Shown: positions 25,175-35,158 of the stretch, one piece after another
How the letters are laid out: each line of letters starts with the position of its first letter
Position numbering within the stretch: position 1 is the stretch's first letter
From: Devosia sp. FKR38
Lineage (GTDB): Bacteria; Pseudomonadota; Alphaproteobacteria; Rhizobiales; Devosiaceae
Length of the DNA stretch: 64,000 bases
Direction of reading: 5' to 3'
NCBI RefSeq assembly: GCF_005222805.1
Contig: NZ_STGC01000005.1
Span: 558,001 to 622,000, forward strand
Notes under the pieces: generated by a model
Seen by the model: only the letters and a program-made list of their open reading frames with translations
Told to the model about the DNA's origin: nothing
The model's database searches: none
Position numbers and translations under genes: made by a program

Positions 25175-25846
25175 GTGAAGATTTTGCTGATCGAGGATGA
25201 TCGGGAGGCCGCGAGCTATCTGATGCAGGCCCTGGACGAGGCCGGACATATCACCCACCACGCCGCTGACGGCGAAACCGGCTACGCCATGGCTTCGGGC
25301 ATGGACTATGACGTGCTGATCGTGGACCGCATGCTGCCCCGCCGCGATGGCCTGTCGATCGTGGAATCGCTGCGCGCCGAGGACGACAAGACCCCCGTGC
25401 TGATCCTGTCAGCGCTCGGCGAGGTCGATGACCGCGTCACCGGGCTGCGCGCTGGCGGCGACGACTACCTCACCAAGCCCTATGCTTTTACCGAACTGCT
25501 GGCCCGTGTCGAAGTGCTGGCGCGCCGCTCCAGCCCCACCGAGGCCGCCACCAGCTATGCCGTGGCCGGCCTGTCGCTGGACCGGCTGTCGCGCAAGGTC
25601 GAACGCGATGGCGAGACCATTCTGCTGCAGCCGCGCGAGTTCCGTCTGCTCGAATATCTGATGAAGAATGCCGGCAAGGTGGTGACCCGCACCATGCTGC
25701 TCGAGAATGTCTGGGACTATCATTTCGACCCGCAGACCAATGTCATCGACGTGCACATGTCCCGCCTGCGCTCCAAGATCGACAAGGGCCATGCCACCCC
25801 GCTGCTGCATACCGTGCGCGGCGCTGGCTACATGATCCGCGAGTAG
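25175..25846 (+). CDS. OmpR-family response regulator
   Basis: A 223-aa regulator with receiver (Asp51 in DVLIVDRMLPRRDG, Lys in LTKPYAF) and C-terminal winged helix (LQPREFRLLEYLMKNAGKV, NVIDVHMSRLRSKID). It starts at GTG 25175 behind a GGGAG ribosome site; an ATG-less extension to 25118 would run through the hairpin. It resembles CopR/TctD-like regulators, and its kinase follows 4 bases after the stop. Position between degP and glnE is shared with rhizobia. The signal is unknown; envelope stress is plausible from the neighbour degP. Confidence 0.88.
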   Translation: MKILLIEDDREAASYLMQALDEAGHITHHAADGETGYAMASGMDYDVLIVDRMLPRRDGLSIVESLRAEDDKTPVLILSALGEVDDRVTGLRAGGDDYLTKPYAFTELLARVEVLARRSSPTEAATSYAVAGLSLDRLSRKVERDGETILLQPREFRLLEYLMKNAGKVVTRTMLLENVWDYHFDPQTNVIDVHMSRLRSKIDKGHATPLLHTVRGAGYMIRE

Positions 25847-25849
25847 GCC

Positions 25850-27271
25850 GTGAGTCGTTTCACCCAGCTGCTGCGCACCTCGACGGTTCGGCTGACGGCA
25901 ACGTTCATCCTGATCTTCTCGCTGTTCGCCATTCTCTTGCTGGCCTTCATCGGCTGGCAGTCGAGCGTGTCCCTTCAGCGCCAGCAGGCCAATGACATTG
26001 ACCGCGAAGTGCAGGTGCTGCAGCGGCTCGATGCCAACCAGGGCATCCGCGCCGTGGCCATCGCTGTGCAGCGCGTGTCCCGCGCGCCGGGGCCGGGCGT
26101 CTATTACCTGGGCGATGCCGCCGGGCAGTTCCTTTTGGGCAATGTCACCGACGTGCCGCCTGACGTGCTGCGCGAGCCGGGCACCTATAGCTTCAACTAT
26201 GAGCGGGCCGACAGCCTCGCCGATACGGTCGATGCCATCGAGGGCAAGCCGGACCGGCCCAGCAAAGCCGGCTATGCCGTGGTCCGCTCGGTGGAGCTGA
26301 GCAATGGCATGCGGCTGATCGTGGGCCGCGACGTGGTCGAGCGGCGCGGCTTCTCGGCCATTATCGTGCAGAGCTTCCTGTTTGGCGTGCTGGGCATCGT
26401 ACTGTTCTCGATGATAGCCGGCGGCGTCACGGCGCGGCGCGTGCTGCGCCGCATCGACACCATCCGCGATACCTCCACCAAGATCATGTCCGGCAATCTC
26501 AGCGAACGCGTGCCGGTGACCAAGCGCAATGACGAGTTCGATGGCCTGGCCACCAACCTGAACGCCATGCTCGACCGCATCGAGCAATTGCTGCAGGGGC
26601 TCAAGGAGGTCACTGACAACGTGGCCCATGACCTCAAGACGCCGCTGACCCGGCTGCGCAACCAGGCCGAGTCGGCGTTGCGTGATGGTGCGTCGGACGA
26701 GAGCCGCAAGCAGGCGCTGGCCACCACCATTGCCGAGAGCGACCGGCTGATCCAGACCTTCAACGCCTTGCTGATGATTGCCCGCGTCGAGGCCGGCGCC
26801 CCATCTGGCGCGCTGACCGAAATCGACGTCAGCGCCGTGGTGGCCGATCTGGCCGAGCTCTATGGCCCGGTGGCCGAAGACGAGGGCATTGTCGTTACCA
26901 CCGATATTGCGCCCGCAGTTCGCCTGCGCGCCAATCGCGAGCTGATCGGTCAGGCCATGGTCAACCTGCTCGAAAACGCCGTCAAATATGCCAAACCCGA
27001 TGGGGAAGGCGAGGGCAGGATCACCGTCAGCCTGCGCCAGCAGGGTGGGCGCGTGCTGATCGAGGTGGCCGATAATGGGCCGGGCATTCCGGCCGAGGAT
27101 CGCAAGCGCGTGCTGGAGCGCTTTGTCCGGCTCGAGAAGAGCCGATCGGAAACCGGGTCGGGCCTGGGCCTGTCGCTGGTCGATGCCGTAACGCGGCTGC
27201 ATGGCGGCAATTTCCGCATCGAGGACAATGCCCCCGGCGTGCGCGCGGTGATCGACCTGCCGGCGGCCTGA
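25850..27271 (+). CDS. Sensor histidine kinase, partner of the preceding regulator
   Basis: A 473-aa kinase with two membrane helices (about 18-36 and 175-198) enclosing a ~135-residue periplasmic sensor. A HAMP domain follows (RRVLRRIDTIRDTSTKIMSG), and the phospho-His is near residue 260 in NVAHDLKTPLTRLRNQ. ATPase boxes are NLLENAVKYA, DNGPGIP and GSGLGLSLV. It starts with GTG, 4 bases after the regulator stop. No glutamine-sensing domain is visible, so its proximity to glnE is more likely synteny than function. Confidence 0.88.
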   Translation: MSRFTQLLRTSTVRLTATFILIFSLFAILLLAFIGWQSSVSLQRQQANDIDREVQVLQRLDANQGIRAVAIAVQRVSRAPGPGVYYLGDAAGQFLLGNVTDVPPDVLREPGTYSFNYERADSLADTVDAIEGKPDRPSKAGYAVVRSVELSNGMRLIVGRDVVERRGFSAIIVQSFLFGVLGIVLFSMIAGGVTARRVLRRIDTIRDTSTKIMSGNLSERVPVTKRNDEFDGLATNLNAMLDRIEQLLQGLKEVTDNVAHDLKTPLTRLRNQAESALRDGASDESRKQALATTIAESDRLIQTFNALLMIARVEAGAPSGALTEIDVSAVVADLAELYGPVAEDEGIVVTTDIAPAVRLRANRELIGQAMVNLLENAVKYAKPDGEGEGRITVSLRQQGGRVLIEVADNGPGIPAEDRKRVLERFVRLEKSRSETGSGLGLSLVDAVTRLHGGNFRIEDNAPGVRAVIDLPAA

Positions 27272-27321
27272 GTGCTGCCTGCGGCCTTGCCGGGCCGGGA
27301 TTGCCAAGCTAATCCATTGCC

Positions 27322-30204
27322 ATGGTCATAAAACTCAGCGCCCTGCCCAAAATCGCCACGCCGCGCGTCGCGGCCTGGCTTGCCGAACTGCCGCCCGAAC
27401 AGAGCGGGTCTCTGGCGCCGGCCATGCCCACGCTCGGACCGCTGCTGGAATCGGCGCCCTACCTGCTCGATCTGGCGCAGGCCAATCTGGGCTGGCTGAT
27501 CGAGATCCTGGGCGACAGCGCCGATGGCGCCTTCATCGACATCATCGAGGCGGTGGATGCGGCCGGGCGGGTGGCGCGTGACGAGGCCGAACTGGCACCG
27601 GTGCTGCGCATCGCCAAGGGCCGCACGGCGCTGCTGGCGGCGCTGTCGGAAACCGGCGGCGCCTGGACCACGGCGCAGGCCACGGCAGCGCTGTCTGACC
27701 TGGCCGATGCCGCGCTCGATGCTGCGCTCAATCTGCTGCTGCGCGAGGCGGCGGCCAAGGGCCAGCTGACCCTGCCACCGGGCGAAGCCACTGCCGCCAA
27801 TTCGGGCCTGGCCATCTTTGCCCTGGGCAAGCATGGCGGGCAGGAACTGAACTATTCCTCCGACATCGACATTGTGGCCTTTTACGACCCGGACAAGGGC
27901 GTGCTCAAGGACCCCAGCGAAGCCACCAAGATCTATTCCCGCATCGTCCAGAAGCTGGTTGGGCTGATGGAGGAACGCCAGGCGTTTGGCTATGTGTTCC
28001 GCACCGATCTGCGCCTGCGGCCCGATCCCGGCTCGACGCCAGTGGCCATCTCCTTTGATGCCGCGCTGGCCTATTACGAGGTCCGCGGCCAGAACTGGGA
28101 GCGCGCCGCCTGGATCAAGGCCCGCGCCTGCGCTGGCGACAAGCGGGTGGGCGAGGCCTTCCTGCGCGAACTGGCGCCCTATGTCTGGCGCAAGCATCTC
28201 GACTTCGCCACCATCGCCGATATTCAGGCTATGAAGCGGCAGATCAACATCGCCAAGAACGTTGGCGAGATCCGCGTCGAGGGGCACAATGTCAAACTCG
28301 GCCGCGGTGGCATCCGCGAGATTGAGTTCTTCACCCAGACCCAGCAGCTGATCGCCGGCGGGCGCGACAAGAGCCTTCGCGTCAAACCCACGGCCCATGC
28401 CCTGGCGGCGCTGGCCGACGCCAACTGGATCTCGCCCCGCGCCGCCACCGAGCTGACGCAGACCTATTGGTATCTGCGCGCAGTGGAGAACCGGCTGCAG
28501 ATGCTGCGCGACGAGCAGACCCATGTCATGCCGGCCACGCCAGCCGAAGTAGCCGTGATCGGCACGCTGATGGGCGAGAGTGATCTGCGCCAGTTCGAGA
28601 CTGACTATCGCAGCGCGCTGGAGCGTGTGGCCGGCTATTATGCCGAGCTGTTCACCGAGGGAGAAACGCTGGGGAGCGGCGAGGGCAATCTGGTCTTTAC
28701 CGGCAGCGATGACGATCCGGGGACGCTGGAAACCCTCACCGCCATGGGCTTCGCCAATGCGTCCAAGGCCATCGAGACGGTGCGCAAATGGCACTATGGC
28801 AGCTATCCGGCGACGCGCGCCTCGGCCGCCCGGGCCCATCTCACCGAGCTGCTGCCGGCCCTGCTCAACACGCTGAGCAATGCGGGCAATGCCGATGAGG
28901 CGCTGGCCAAGTTCGACGACTTCCTGTCGCGCCTGCCTACCGGCGTGCAGCTCTTCGCGCTGCTGCGCAACCACCCCAATCTGCGCACGCTGCTGGTGCA
29001 GCTGATGGCCTCTGCCCCGCGCATGGCCGAAGCGGTGATCCACCGCGCCCATGTCATGGATGGGCTGATCGATCCGGCCTTTGCCAATGACGTCACCCGC
29101 CGCGACGTGCTGGTGGCCAAGGTGGATGCGTTCCTTGCCGACGCGCGATCCTATGAAGAGGTGATCGATCGCGCCCGCATCATCGGCCAGGAGCAGAAGT
29201 TCCTCATCGCCGCAGGCCTGCTGTCGGGCACGGTCAGCGCGCGTGGGGCGGGCGAACAGTTCTCGGCCCTGGCCGAAACGCTGCTCAACCGGCTGTTTGC
29301 CAGCGTGCGCGTCGAGTTCGAGCGCCGCCATGGCGTCATCGCCGGGGGCAAGGTGGGCCTGCTGGCTTTTGGCAAGATGGCCAGCCGCGAGATGACCGTG
29401 GCCTCAGACCTTGATTTCATCCTGCTCTATGACGCGCCCGAAACTGAGTCATCGGGCGAAAAGCCGCTGAGCACCAATCATTACTACACGCGACTGACGC
29501 AGCGCCTGGTTGCAGCGGTTACCGCGCCGACCGCCGAAGGCGTGCTCTACGAGGCCGACATGCGGCTGCGCCCCTCGGGCAATGCCGGGCCGCTGGCGAC
29601 GAGCCTGGCCGGTTTCAAGGCCTATCACCGCGACAATGCCTGGACCTGGGAACATCTGGCCCTCAGCCGGGCGCGCGTGGTGGTGGCCGACAACAGCTTC
29701 GGCTTTGCCATCGATGCTGCCATCAACGAAGTGATGTCCCGGCCGCGCGATGTGAACAAGACCATCGACGATGTCGTCTCCATGCGCAGCCTGATGGCGC
29801 GCGAACGCCCGGCCCGGCACGGCTTTGACCTCAAGCTGGCCACAGGCGGGCTGATCGACCTCGAATTCATCGCCCAGTCGGCGCAATTGGTGGCGGGCGA
29901 TACTGTCGCTCTGCCGCAGGCCCCGACCATGGCCGTGCTGCAGCGGCTGGGGGAGACCGGGCTGGTGCCCAATGGCGTGCGGCTGGCGCAGATCCACGAG
30001 CTCTATGCCACGGTGCTGCAGGTGATGAGCTCGGCGCTGGTGCATCCGCTGCGCGACGAGACCTGGCCCGGCGCCTTCAAGGAACTGCTGGCCGGGCTGA
30101 CGCATTATCCCGATTTCAGCCGGCTTGAGACCGACCTGACGGAGATGCGCGCAGAAGTCACCACGGCGGCGTCTGCCTGGTATGAGAAGGCCCGGACGCT
30201 GTAG
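27322..30204 (+). CDS. glnE: Glutamine synthetase adenylyltransferase/adenylyl-removing enzyme
   Basis: A 960-aa bifunctional enzyme that adds AMP to or removes it from glutamine synthetase in response to PII. It has two nucleotidyltransferase domains: the N-terminal one with GKHGGQELNYSSDIDI near residue 169 and the C-terminal one with GKMASREMTVASDLDF near 684. The second, third and linker regions include RLRPDPGSTPVA and MRLRPSGNAGPLA, each following its catalytic Asp pair. Length fits the family. It converges with a small minus-strand gene 8 bases away. Acts in cytoplasmic nitrogen control. Confidence 0.95.
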   Translation: MVIKLSALPKIATPRVAAWLAELPPEQSGSLAPAMPTLGPLLESAPYLLDLAQANLGWLIEILGDSADGAFIDIIEAVDAAGRVARDEAELAPVLRIAKGRTALLAALSETGGAWTTAQATAALSDLADAALDAALNLLLREAAAKGQLTLPPGEATAANSGLAIFALGKHGGQELNYSSDIDIVAFYDPDKGVLKDPSEATKIYSRIVQKLVGLMEERQAFGYVFRTDLRLRPDPGSTPVAISFDAALAYYEVRGQNWERAAWIKARACAGDKRVGEAFLRELAPYVWRKHLDFATIADIQAMKRQINIAKNVGEIRVEGHNVKLGRGGIREIEFFTQTQQLIAGGRDKSLRVKPTAHALAALADANWISPRAATELTQTYWYLRAVENRLQMLRDEQTHVMPATPAEVAVIGTLMGESDLRQFETDYRSALERVAGYYAELFTEGETLGSGEGNLVFTGSDDDPGTLETLTAMGFANASKAIETVRKWHYGSYPATRASAARAHLTELLPALLNTLSNAGNADEALAKFDDFLSRLPTGVQLFALLRNHPNLRTLLVQLMASAPRMAEAVIHRAHVMDGLIDPAFANDVTRRDVLVAKVDAFLADARSYEEVIDRARIIGQEQKFLIAAGLLSGTVSARGAGEQFSALAETLLNRLFASVRVEFERRHGVIAGGKVGLLAFGKMASREMTVASDLDFILLYDAPETESSGEKPLSTNHYYTRLTQRLVAAVTAPTAEGVLYEADMRLRPSGNAGPLATSLAGFKAYHRDNAWTWEHLALSRARVVVADNSFGFAIDAAINEVMSRPRDVNKTIDDVVSMRSLMARERPARHGFDLKLATGGLIDLEFIAQSAQLVAGDTVALPQAPTMAVLQRLGETGLVPNGVRLAQIHELYATVLQVMSSALVHPLRDETWPGAFKELLAGLTHYPDFSRLETDLTEMRAEVTTAASAWYEKARTL

Positions 30205-30211
30205 GCTGCGC

Positions 30212-30385
30212 TCAATGCTGTGGCGGAGGCGGCACGGCAATGCCGCGCTCGGCCAGCACCTTGAGCACGCTGTCCGGTATCGGCCGGCAGGCGCAATGGG
30301 CGGCGTGGTCCAGATGCCAGGCCACGCGCTGGTCGAGCGTGGCCCGTTCCGGCATGACATGGGCGTTGTGCCAGTCCTTGTTCAT
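30212..30385 (-). CDS. 57-aa conserved-looking small protein
   Basis: A complete frame of 57 codons with features of a real protein: a DWHNAHVMPE opening, QRVAWHLDHAAHC helix and CACRPIPDSVLKVLAERGI, rich in His with two Cys two residues apart. Small proteins with a WH-x-EH...C-x-C-RP-I-P pattern are familiar to me from other bacteria, without a known function; His and Cys could bind a metal. It starts in an ATGA overlap with the histidine kinase gene, so it is probably co-translated. It is below the usual 60-aa prediction cut-off. Confidence 0.72.
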   Translation of the reverse strand: MNKDWHNAHVMPERATLDQRVAWHLDHAAHCACRPIPDSVLKVLAERGIAVPPPPQH

Positions 30386-32013
30386 TCCGCAGCCTGCAAA
30401 TTGATCATGGAATCCAGTGGCAGCGAGATGGCCACCGTCGTCCCCAACGCCGGGCTGGAATCGATGGCCAGCTTGCCGCCACTCTGTTCGGCAATGGCGC
30501 GGGCGATGGATATGCCCAGGCCCTGACCCACGCCTTCGCGGGTGAAGGTGGCATCGCCCCGCGCGAAAGGTTGCGACAGGCTTGCCAGCCGGTCCTCGCT
30601 CATGCCCAGACCGGTGTCGGTGATCTCGATCACCACGCCATCGCGGGCCGCAAAGGCCGCCAGGGTGACGGACCCGCCCCTGGGCGTGAAGCGCAGGGCA
30701 TTGTCCATGATATTGCCCACCATGCGGGCCAGCCCCATGCGATCGCCCAGCACAACGGCCTGACAGGGCGCGCAGCGCACAAAGGCAATGCCGGCACGCT
30801 TGGCCTGGCCATGGAAGCGCTCCAGCACGCTGTCAAGCAGATCGTCCACCGCCACAGGTTCGCTGCGCAGCACCTTGGCGCCGCTCTCGAATTCCGCCAG
30901 ATCGAGAATGGTGGCGAAGGACGCCAGCAGGTGCTCGCCCGACTGCTTGATCGACTGCACATAGTCGGCATAGCGCGGATCGCCCAGCGGACCATAGGTC
31001 TGGTGCCGCATCATCTCGGCAAAGCCGATGATGTGGTTGAGCGGGGTGCGGATGTCGTGGCTGAGATGGGCCAGGAAATTGGTCTTGGCGTGGTTGGCGG
31101 CCTCGGCCTTGAGCTTCTCTTCGTGGTAGCGGCGGGCCAGCAGACGCTGTTCGCTCTGCACGGTCTGCAGCATGCTGTCGATCTGTTTGCGCTCGGTGAT
31201 GTCGCTGACCAGCGTCATGAAGCCGCCATCGGCCAGCGGGCGCTCGTCGATTAACAGGCAGCTGCCGTCCTCGCCATGCAGCTCCAGCAGGCGATTGTTG
31301 TCGTCCTCATTGATCAGGCTGACATAGCCGCCATTGATCAGGCCCTGCAGGGTCTGCCGATAGGTGGCATGGGGCAGGGTGAGGTTGAGCCGCTGGCGGA
31401 AGCTGTCGTTGCAGACCACCAGTTCGCCGGTGCGGGTCCAGCAGGCCACGCCCATGGGGATGGCGGCAGCCACGGTGCGATAGTTCTGCCTTTGCCAGAC
31501 ATCGCTCATCCCAGCCAACCGGCTGCGGGCGGCGATCAGCACCAGCAGCGCGGCCAGACCAAAGGCGATACCGCCACGCTGGGCAATGCCGATCCACAGA
31601 TTGTCCGCTGCGCTGGTGTCGCCAACAGCCGCGCCGACATCGGGCAGCACGCTGGCCATGGGCTGAGTGATATCCAGCCCCACCGGTGTCGCCACCAGGC
31701 CAGCACTGCCCGTTGGTGCCAGCAGATTGGGCAGGCCCCTGTCGAGCAAGGCCGGCCTGGGCTGTTCGAGTTCAGCCAGTTCACTGCTGATGGCAACCAG
31801 CGCGCCGTCGGTCTCCATCAGCGTGCTGACCGTGTCATAGGCGATGAACAGGGTCGCAGCCAGAACCGAGGTGATAGCCACAGCCAGGGTAATGGGAGAG
31901 ACGGGCAGAAAGCCGATACGATGGCCCGAACGGACAGCAGACGCTGCGGTGGCCGTCTCCTGGTCGGCCTGGAATCCGTTGGCCCCGACGCCGGATGTCT
32001 CCGCCGACCGCAT
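30382..32013 (-). CDS. Membrane histidine kinase with PAS-like domain
   Basis: A 543-aa kinase with two membrane helices (about residues 38-60 and 145-162), a periplasmic region, a PAS-like module ([20 protein letters not shown]) and a coiled-coil linker. The HisKA box is [20 protein letters not shown] with the phospho-His near 319, followed by [18 protein letters not shown] and GQGLGISIA. The ATG at 32013 has a GGAGAAG ribosome site; an upstream in-frame TTG would repeat the same six residues. No response regulator is adjacent. The HisKA resembles PdhS/PleC-type kinases. Confidence 0.85.
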   Translation of the reverse strand: MRSAETSGVGANGFQADQETATAASAVRSGHRIGFLPVSPITLAVAITSVLAATLFIAYDTVSTLMETDGALVAISSELAELEQPRPALLDRGLPNLLAPTGSAGLVATPVGLDITQPMASVLPDVGAAVGDTSAADNLWIGIAQRGGIAFGLAALLVLIAARSRLAGMSDVWQRQNYRTVAAAIPMGVACWTRTGELVVCNDSFRQRLNLTLPHATYRQTLQGLINGGYVSLINEDDNNRLLELHGEDGSCLLIDERPLADGGFMTLVSDITERKQIDSMLQTVQSEQRLLARRYHEEKLKAEAANHAKTNFLAHLSHDIRTPLNHIIGFAEMMRHQTYGPLGDPRYADYVQSIKQSGEHLLASFATILDLAEFESGAKVLRSEPVAVDDLLDSVLERFHGQAKRAGIAFVRCAPCQAVVLGDRMGLARMVGNIMDNALRFTPRGGSVTLAAFAARDGVVIEITDTGLGMSEDRLASLSQPFARGDATFTREGVGQGLGISIARAIAEQSGGKLAIDSSPALGTTVAISLPLDSMINLQAAE

Positions 32014-32193
32014 ATACTTCTCCGCTGAACGCAAGGCTGGAAACAGCCGCCCGATTTGCCGTTAACGAACAATGAATCAGGCCGCGGGCAGTGTCCAGAG
32101 GTCCGTCGGGCAGCGGAGGGGCTGACTCACGAAAACGCGAGTCAGCAGAATCACTTAGCGACGAAGAAAAATTCTTCCAATCTTGATGCCGAT

Positions 32194-34836
32194 TTAGCTT
32201 GCCAGCATGCGCGTGAGGATGTCCGCCGTGTTGCGGCTGAGGCCGCCCGTCGCCTGCAGTCCTTCGAGCGCCGCCTTGGCGGCCGCGCGTCGTTCAGTGT
32301 CCAGCATCGGCCAGATGCGGAAGCCGGTGAGCACGCGGCTGGCCACCTGCGGATTGACCTTATCCACCTCGGCGACGAATTCGGCGACAAAGCGGAAGCC
32401 GGCACCATCGGCCCGTGCGAACTGCGTCGGATTGCTCATGGCAAACGTGCCCACCAGTGAGCGCAGGCGATTGGGATTGGTGCGCGGAAAATCCGGCGCG
32501 GCCAGGACCGCACGAATGCGCTCGATGACCCCATCTGCGGGAACCGCAGCCGTTACCGCGAGCCATTTGTCGAGCACCAGCGGATTGCCGGCGGCAAAAC
32601 GGGTGTGGAAGTCACCCAGCATGGCGGGGGCCTCGACCGTCCAACTGATGGCGCTGGCGCTGAGCGCTGCCAGCCGATCCGTCATATTGCGGGCCTCACT
32701 ATATTGCCGTGCCGCCAGGGCACCGGCGCCGGCGGCCTCGCTGGCGACCAGAAGGCCGAGGAGACGGTTCCGCAGGGCGCGTCGGCCGGTGCTGCCCGCA
32801 TCGGGCACATAGGGCGCGTCGCTGGTCAGCTTGCGATAGGCGTTGAGCATGGGCAGGGCCAGCGGGGCGAACACCGCCCGCAGCAGCGCGTCGCGCGCGG
32901 CATGGATGCGGTCGGGGTCGACATCCTTGCCAAGGGTCCGGGCGATCTGGCCTTCTGCCGGCAGCGACAGCGCCAGGGCCTTGAAGGCATCGTCGAGCGT
33001 CGGGCTGGCGAGGGTCTCGCCAAAGGCATCGCTCAGCGCCTGTGCGGCCTCGACCGTCCAGGGCGTGCCGCGGACGGCCGCAACCACCAGCGCCATGCCG
33101 ACATCCTGCAGCGCCTGCCAGCGGTTGAACGGATCATTGTCATGCCGGGCCAGGAACAGCTGGTCATCCTGGGTCAGCGTGGTGTCCAGCGTCACCGGCG
33201 CCGAGAAGCCGCGCAGCAAGGACGGCACCGGGCGGTTTGGCACGCCCGTGAACACGACTTCCGCCTGGCCGTCGCGCAGCACGATCATGTCGTCGCGCAC
33301 TTCGGCGCCGCTGACCCCGGTCCAGCCCATGGGGCTGCCATTGGGGCCGATGAGGCCGAACTTGATGGGCAGCACCAGCGCCTGCTTGGTGGGCTGGCCG
33401 GGCGTCGGCAGCGTCTCCTGGCGCAGCGTCAGGGTGTAGGTCTGGCTGGCGGCATCATAGCTGTCCGCCATGGTGACGCGCGGCGTGCCGGCCTGCAGAT
33501 ACCAGGTCTTGAACTGCTCGAGGTCGATGCCATTGGCTTCGGCAAAGACGGCCAGGAACGCCTCAATGGTGGTGGCGTCGCCGTCATGGCGCTCGAAATA
33601 GAGGTCCATACCCCGACGGAAGCCGGCTTCGCCCAGAAGCGTGGCCAGCATGCGCACGATCTCGGCGCCCTTTTCGTAGACCGTGGCAGTATAGAAATTG
33701 TTGATCTCGCGATACTGGTCCGGTCGGGCCGGATGGGCCAGCGGACCGCCATCCTCGGGGAACTGCGCGCCGCGCAGCGTTACCACGTCGGAGATGCGCT
33801 TGACCGCCCTGGAGCGCTCGTCGCTGGTGAACTCCTGATCGCGATAGACCGTCAGCCCCTCTTTCAGGCACAGCTGGAACCAGTCGCGGCAGGTGATGCG
33901 GTTGCCGGTCCAGTTGTGGAAATACTCATGCGCGATCACGCGCTCGATGCCGTCATAATCGGCGTCGGTGGCGCTCTCAGGCTGGGCGAACACCAGCTTG
34001 TCGTTGAAGATGTTCAGCCCCTTGTTTTCCATGGCGCCGAAGTTGAAGTCGCTCACCGCCACGATGTTGAACATGTCCAGATCATATTCGCGGCCAAAGC
34101 GGCGCTCGTCCCAGGCCATGGAGCGCTTGAGGCTGTCCATGGCCCACAGGCACTGATCTTCCTTGCCATGGGTGCAGTAGATGGCCAGGGCCACCTGGCG
34201 GCCCGAGGCGGTGGTGAAGCTGTCGCTGATATGGCCGAGGTCGCCGGCGACCAGCGCAAACAGATAGGCCGGCTTGGGGAAGGGGTCTTCCCAGATGGCA
34301 AAGTGGCGGCCATTGCCGGCATCGCCGGTCTCGACCAGATTGCCATTGGCCAGCAGCACCGGCGCCAGATCGCGCGGAGCCGACATGCGCACCTTGAACA
34401 CCGCCAGATTATCCGGCCGGTCGAGATAATAGGTGATGCGCCGGAAGCCTTCCGGCTCGCACTGCGTGCACCAGGTGCCGCCCGAGCGATAGAGCCCCAT
34501 CAGCTTGGTATTGCCTTCCGGTTTGATGGTGACTTCGGTTTCCAGCACGAAGCGGCGCAGCGGCGGCTCGACAATGGTCAGGCTATTGGCGTCGCTGGCA
34601 TAGGCCGACAGCACCAGCGGCGCGCCGTCGATGGCGATGGAATCCAGCACCAGCTCGTCACCATCCAGCACCAGCGGCGTGCCGGCTGCGGTATTCGCGG
34701 CGGGTTCCACCGTCAGCAGGGCCCGCACGCGCGTTTCCGTGGCCTCGATGCGGAAGTCGAGGTCGACCGACACGATCTTGTACGGGCTCGGCGTATAGTC
34801 CTTGAGATAGATGGTGTGCTCGGTGTCGGTGCGCAT
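32194..34836 (-). CDS. pepN: Aminopeptidase N
   Basis: An 880-aa M1 zinc metallopeptidase that removes N-terminal residues from peptides in the cytoplasm. It has GAMENKG (exopeptidase motif near residue 267) and HEYFHNWTGNRI (zinc HExxH near 302-306) with the downstream Glu in LKEGLTVYRDQE. The C-terminal half is the alpha-helical PepN domain, ending in LTRMLAS. I start it at 34836, whose MRTDTEHTIYLKDY matches the family opening; an upstream extension to 34980 is not conserved. The histidine kinase gene follows 180 bases downstream on the same strand. Confidence 0.95.
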   Translation of the reverse strand: MRTDTEHTIYLKDYTPSPYKIVSVDLDFRIEATETRVRALLTVEPAANTAAGTPLVLDGDELVLDSIAIDGAPLVLSAYASDANSLTIVEPPLRRFVLETEVTIKPEGNTKLMGLYRSGGTWCTQCEPEGFRRITYYLDRPDNLAVFKVRMSAPRDLAPVLLANGNLVETGDAGNGRHFAIWEDPFPKPAYLFALVAGDLGHISDSFTTASGRQVALAIYCTHGKEDQCLWAMDSLKRSMAWDERRFGREYDLDMFNIVAVSDFNFGAMENKGLNIFNDKLVFAQPESATDADYDGIERVIAHEYFHNWTGNRITCRDWFQLCLKEGLTVYRDQEFTSDERSRAVKRISDVVTLRGAQFPEDGGPLAHPARPDQYREINNFYTATVYEKGAEIVRMLATLLGEAGFRRGMDLYFERHDGDATTIEAFLAVFAEANGIDLEQFKTWYLQAGTPRVTMADSYDAASQTYTLTLRQETLPTPGQPTKQALVLPIKFGLIGPNGSPMGWTGVSGAEVRDDMIVLRDGQAEVVFTGVPNRPVPSLLRGFSAPVTLDTTLTQDDQLFLARHDNDPFNRWQALQDVGMALVVAAVRGTPWTVEAAQALSDAFGETLASPTLDDAFKALALSLPAEGQIARTLGKDVDPDRIHAARDALLRAVFAPLALPMLNAYRKLTSDAPYVPDAGSTGRRALRNRLLGLLVASEAAGAGALAARQYSEARNMTDRLAALSASAISWTVEAPAMLGDFHTRFAAGNPLVLDKWLAVTAAVPADGVIERIRAVLAAPDFPRTNPNRLRSLVGTFAMSNPTQFARADGAGFRFVAEFVAEVDKVNPQVASRVLTGFRIWPMLDTERRAAAKAALEGLQATGGLSRNTADILTRMLAS

Positions 34837-35158
34837 GAACGGATCCGTTAAAACTGCGGTCTCAAAACAACTGTGGCTGCGCCGCAACAGCAGACTCGGC
34901 GCTTTCGTGTAACCTACGCGGCCAGTGACCGCTTTGCTGCACTCTTCTACGCCAAATGGGACGGCATTGGGGAGAGGCAACCTGCGGGCACTCCGCGTGC
35001 CTCCTCTGCGTCAATTGCGGGCGTATCGAGGGCGCTTCTGACATTCCCCGACCGGCGCATTTGCCCTCGGCCAATCCATGCATGTGCGCGCCTTTGCCGC
35101 GCCATAGCCTTGCTGGCCGGACATTTCGCCTCTCAGGCACAGACAATGGTGATGGACG
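34837..35158. other. Divergent promoter region between pepN and ABC transporter
   Basis: This 322-bp interval contains the starts of two divergent genes. I see no convincing gene, RNA or repeat in it. The stretch next to pepN (GTTAAAACTGCGG) is locally AT-rich and may hold its promoter. Open frames here have no ribosome site and no recognisable product. Confidence 0.6.
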
